Source: Flavihumibacter sp. UBA7668 (GTDB lineage Bacteria; Bacteroidota; Bacteroidia; Chitinophagales; Chitinophagaceae). From it: 64,000 nucleotides of DNA. The position numbers and the translations under genes are program-made. Below, piece by piece: positions 61,728-64,000 of the stretch. Position 1 is the first letter of the stretch; each line of letters begins with the position of its first letter. Below the pieces are notes generated by a model. It ran no database searches, was not told the origin of the DNA, and saw only the letters and a program-made list of their open reading frames with translations. Where the stretch lies: contig NZ_DLHM01000007.1 in the NCBI RefSeq assembly GCF_002483205.1, positions 496,001 through 560,000 of the forward strand. The letters run 5' to 3'.

Positions 61728-63999
61728 ATGAAAACAGATATTCCACATCCTCTCTCGTCAGATTCTTCACAAAGCCTTCATCATCCGCTATCAGATCACG
61801 CGCCAATACCCGCTTACGATCCTGTAACTGAAGTATTTTATCCTCAATAGTATCCTTACAAATCATCCGGTAAGCAAATATGTTCTTGGTTTGCCCAATC
61901 CGGTGCGTCCGGTCAATTGCCTGCTGTTCCACTGCAGGATTCCACCAGGGATCCACAATATATACGTAATCCGCTGCAGTTAGGTTCAGACCCACACCCC
62001 CTGCTTTTAAAGAAATCAGGAAAATCCGGCATTTATCATCGTTCTGAAAGCGTTGTATCGCTTTCTCCCGGTCTATTGCTGAAGTGCTGCCATCAAAATA
62101 TTCGTATTCCACTTCCAGTTCCGTCAGCTTTTTCCGGATCAATGCCAGCATACCCAGGAACTGTGAAAACACCAGCGCTTTGTGATTGCTGATATTCTCC
62201 GTAATCTCTCTTCCCAATTCTTCCAGCTTAATCGAATGATTCTCAAACTTCTCCTGCTCATTCAAAATGGCTGGTGAATCACAGATCTGCCTCAACTTCA
62301 TCAAGCCCTGCAAAATCGTTAACTGCGATTTCTGCATACCCTGACTTTCAATAGTGCCCAGTATCTTATCTCTGAAATCATTCCGGTAGGCATCATAAAT
62401 CTTGCGCTGCTCATCCTCCATTTCACACCATAGAATGGTTTCGGTTTTTTCTGGTAAATCCTTGGCTACCTGTTCTTTGGTGCGGCGAAGTATAAAAGGA
62501 AATAATATCTTTCTCAAATGATCTTTCCGGTCCTGCTCACCAAATTTATCTATTGGGATTGCAAACTCCTGTCGGAAAAACTCCATGCTTCCCAGCATAC
62601 CCGGATTCAAAAAATTCATCTGGGCATAGATGTCAAATGTATTGTTCTGCAAAGGAGTACCACTCATGCACAACCGATGTTTGGCTCGTAGAAGAGATGC
62701 TGCCTTGGTTACCTTACTGGATGGATTTTTAATGGCCTGAGATTCATCCAGCACAACACAGTCAAATTCCATTTCAACCAGCATTTTGATATCACTTCTC
62801 AACGTGCCATAGGTGGTAATGATGACATTCTTATTTTCAAGTAATGCCTTATTCCTCGTCCGCTCTCCCCCATGATGTATATGGTAGGTAAGCGAAGGAG
62901 CAAATTTGCGGATCTCATTTTCCCAGTTGAACATCAAGGTAGTGGGACAAACAACCAATGCTTTCAGACCGTCATGGGTATCGCGGTAGTGTTGCAGAAA
63001 ACTCAGCGACTGGATGGTTTTACCCAAACCCATATCATCAGCCAGAATTCCACCCCAGTTCACCTCACTCAGATAGTTCAGCCACTGGAATCCAAATGCC
63101 TGATAGGGACGAAGTATCGGCTGCAAATGCGCTGGAGGTTCCACTTCCCGGATACTTTTGAACCCTCTTAAGCGATCGTATTTTTCTTCCAGCTGTACAA
63201 AAAGCTCTTCTTCATTCCGTTCATTGTACAGTTCATCGATCACACTCATGTGGTATTTCGACAAACGAAGACTCTGTGCCTTACCTTCCCCAATCCGGAA
63301 TAACAGAGAATATCGCTTGATCCACTCTTCAGGTAAAATCCCAAGTGAACCGTCATCCAGTTGCACGAATTGCTGCTTATTTGCCAATGCACGTTTAACC
63401 TCTGCAACCGTAACTTTCTGGTCGCCAAAAACAATGTCGACCTTAGCATCAAACCAATCCGTATTGCTGCTGATCTGGATCCTGGTTTGCGGTTTGGCTG
63501 TATTAAAACGGAAATTCTTGAGTGCCTCAAATCCGTAAACCGGAATTTTCATCTCATTCATGGCATCCACAAAGAGGAAAAACCAGTTATTCCGTAATAC
63601 GTCCGGACCTTTCAACACCAGGTTTTGCGAACCATCCGGACGTATAAAATTGGAATGAAGTGCCTCCAGTTTGGAAAGAAACTGCTGCTCCACTTCCTTA
63701 TTACGATGCACAATCATCACTTTATCGCCATCCGGTACCACAATTTCATCCTTATCACCGGGTCTGGTCTCATATCCTTTATAGGAAAATATGGGCTGAA
63801 AAACCAGGTATTCTCCCTTTTCCTGTAACATCAAACGACGTTCCGGCTCTCCATCTTTATAAGAGGAAATAAGTGACGGATCAAAATCAACATGATATTG
63901 TTTTGCCAGGGGTAAAACCAGTTGTTTCAGCTGCATGGGCCAAACTGATTTCGCTATGGTGATGACACCCTTTGGCATGAAGGTCTCCACCCGGTTCAC
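61726..63999 (-). CDS. SNF2-family DEAD/DEAH-box helicase (5' partial)
   Basis: The window's last gene is the C-terminal three quarters of an SNF2/Rad54-like ATPase. The frame is open to the right edge; the full protein is expected to be about 950-1200 residues. Visible motifs are DDMGLGKTIQSLSFL (Walker A), VVLDESQAIKNP (DEAH-like), LCMSGTPLQNN, FILRRTKEQVAKDLPEKTE, then the helicase C-domain ALVFSQFLGMLALIRKKL, FLISLKAGGVGLNLT and DPWWNPAVEQQAIDRTHRIGQ. It remodels nucleic-acid-protein complexes using ATP. No toxin, methylase or phage-defence neighbour is seen that would make it a defence system. Confidence 0.93.
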   Translation of the reverse strand: MNRVETFMPKGVITIAKSVWPMQLKQLVLPLAKQYHVDFDPSLISSYKDGEPERRLMLQEKGEYLVFQPIFSYKGYETRPGDKDEIVVPDGDKVMIVHRNKEVEQQFLSKLEALHSNFIRPDGSQNLVLKGPDVLRNNWFFLFVDAMNEMKIPVYGFEALKNFRFNTAKPQTRIQISSNTDWFDAKVDIVFGDQKVTVAEVKRALANKQQFVQLDDGSLGILPEEWIKRYSLLFRIGEGKAQSLRLSKYHMSVIDELYNERNEEELFVQLEEKYDRLRGFKSIREVEPPAHLQPILRPYQAFGFQWLNYLSEVNWGGILADDMGLGKTIQSLSFLQHYRDTHDGLKALVVCPTTLMFNWENEIRKFAPSLTYHIHHGGERTRNKALLENKNVIITTYGTLRSDIKMLVEMEFDCVVLDESQAIKNPSSKVTKAASLLRAKHRLCMSGTPLQNNTFDIYAQMNFLNPGMLGSMEFFRQEFAIPIDKFGEQDRKDHLRKILFPFILRRTKEQVAKDLPEKTETILWCEMEDEQRKIYDAYRNDFRDKILGTIESQGMQKSQLTILQGLMKLRQICDSPAILNEQEKFENHSIKLEELGREITENISNHKALVFSQFLGMLALIRKKLTELEVEYEYFDGSTSAIDREKAIQRFQNDDKCRIFLISLKAGGVGLNLTAADYVYIVDPWWNPAVEQQAIDRTHRIGQTKNIFAYRMICKDTIEDKILQLQDRKRVLARDLIADDEGFVKNLTREDVEYLFS

Positions 64000-64000
64000 A

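Noticed and set aside
61726..63999. SNF2 gene as part of a phage-defence island
   Set aside because: Neighbours are tatC, rpiB and repeats; no restriction, methylase or toxin partners are visible to the edge of the window.

Overview
The window looks like chromosome of an aerobic, glycan-degrading member of the Bacteroidota, most plausibly the Chitinophagia/Chitinophagaceae. The pointers are two SusC/SusD pairs, a Reg_prop/Y_Y_Y sensor kinase, LytTR and AraC-type response regulators, many lipoproteins, a textbook Bacteroidota promoter (TTTG-N19-TACATTTG upstream of the gntR gene), GH92/GH127/GH16 enzymes, and PaaZ and TatC. Assignment below phylum level is inference.

Layout. 1-4487: a two-component system split into a sensor kinase (5' end outside the window) and an AraC-type response regulator overlapping by ATGA, followed by a membrane LytTR protein. 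4586-4966: a small secreted protein. 4982-25518 (all minus strand): a tightly packed, GntR-headed polysaccharide utilisation locus (PUL 1). In transcription order it is gntR, susC, susD, an extended mannose-6-phosphate isomerase, an MFS sugar porter, two lipoproteins, a SASA-type acetylesterase, a mutarotase-like protein, an SDR dehydrogenase, a glucarate-dehydratase-like enolase, an SMP-30 lactonase, a GH92 alpha-mannosidase, a ROK sugar kinase and a secreted TIM-barrel protein. The dehydrogenase, lactonase and dehydratase together suggest an oxidative sugar-acid route attached to a mannose-type PUL. 25625-27235: a secreted protein of unknown family. 27281-35028 (minus): PUL 2 with susC, susD, GH16 and a sulfatase. 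35246-42356: accessory genes, including a decayed Crp/Fnr copy, an outer-membrane receptor, two intact Crp/Fnr regulators, SRPBCC and VOC proteins and small lipoproteins.

42414-45289: paaZ plus a crotonase. 45346-54156: housekeeping and metabolic genes (DUF2400, GH127, trans-sulfuration enzyme, asparagine synthetase, DUF2911, CoA-transferase, AcpH). 54430-58609: two tandem small secreted paralogues, a deoxyhypusine-synthase-like enzyme, a charged heptad-repeat protein and an M28 peptidase. 58610-59750 has no convincing protein gene; it carries a purine tract, a large 11-bp-periodic palindrome and a terminator-bounded structured segment. 59751-63999: rpiB, tatC, a small basic ORF, an inverted GGTGAAA repeat array and a SNF2 helicase that runs off the right edge.

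Most notable: (i) the GntR-controlled mannosidase/oxidative-pathway locus with matching candidate operators at gntR and susC; (ii) a 14-bp GC-rich repeat family found in two intergenic spots and, as three in-frame copies, inside asparagine synthetase; (iii) the 11-bp-periodic long palindrome; (iv) a decayed, internally deleted Crp/Fnr copy on the far side of a TonB-dependent receptor from its intact relative. No tRNA, rRNA, CRISPR array or transposase gene was recognised.
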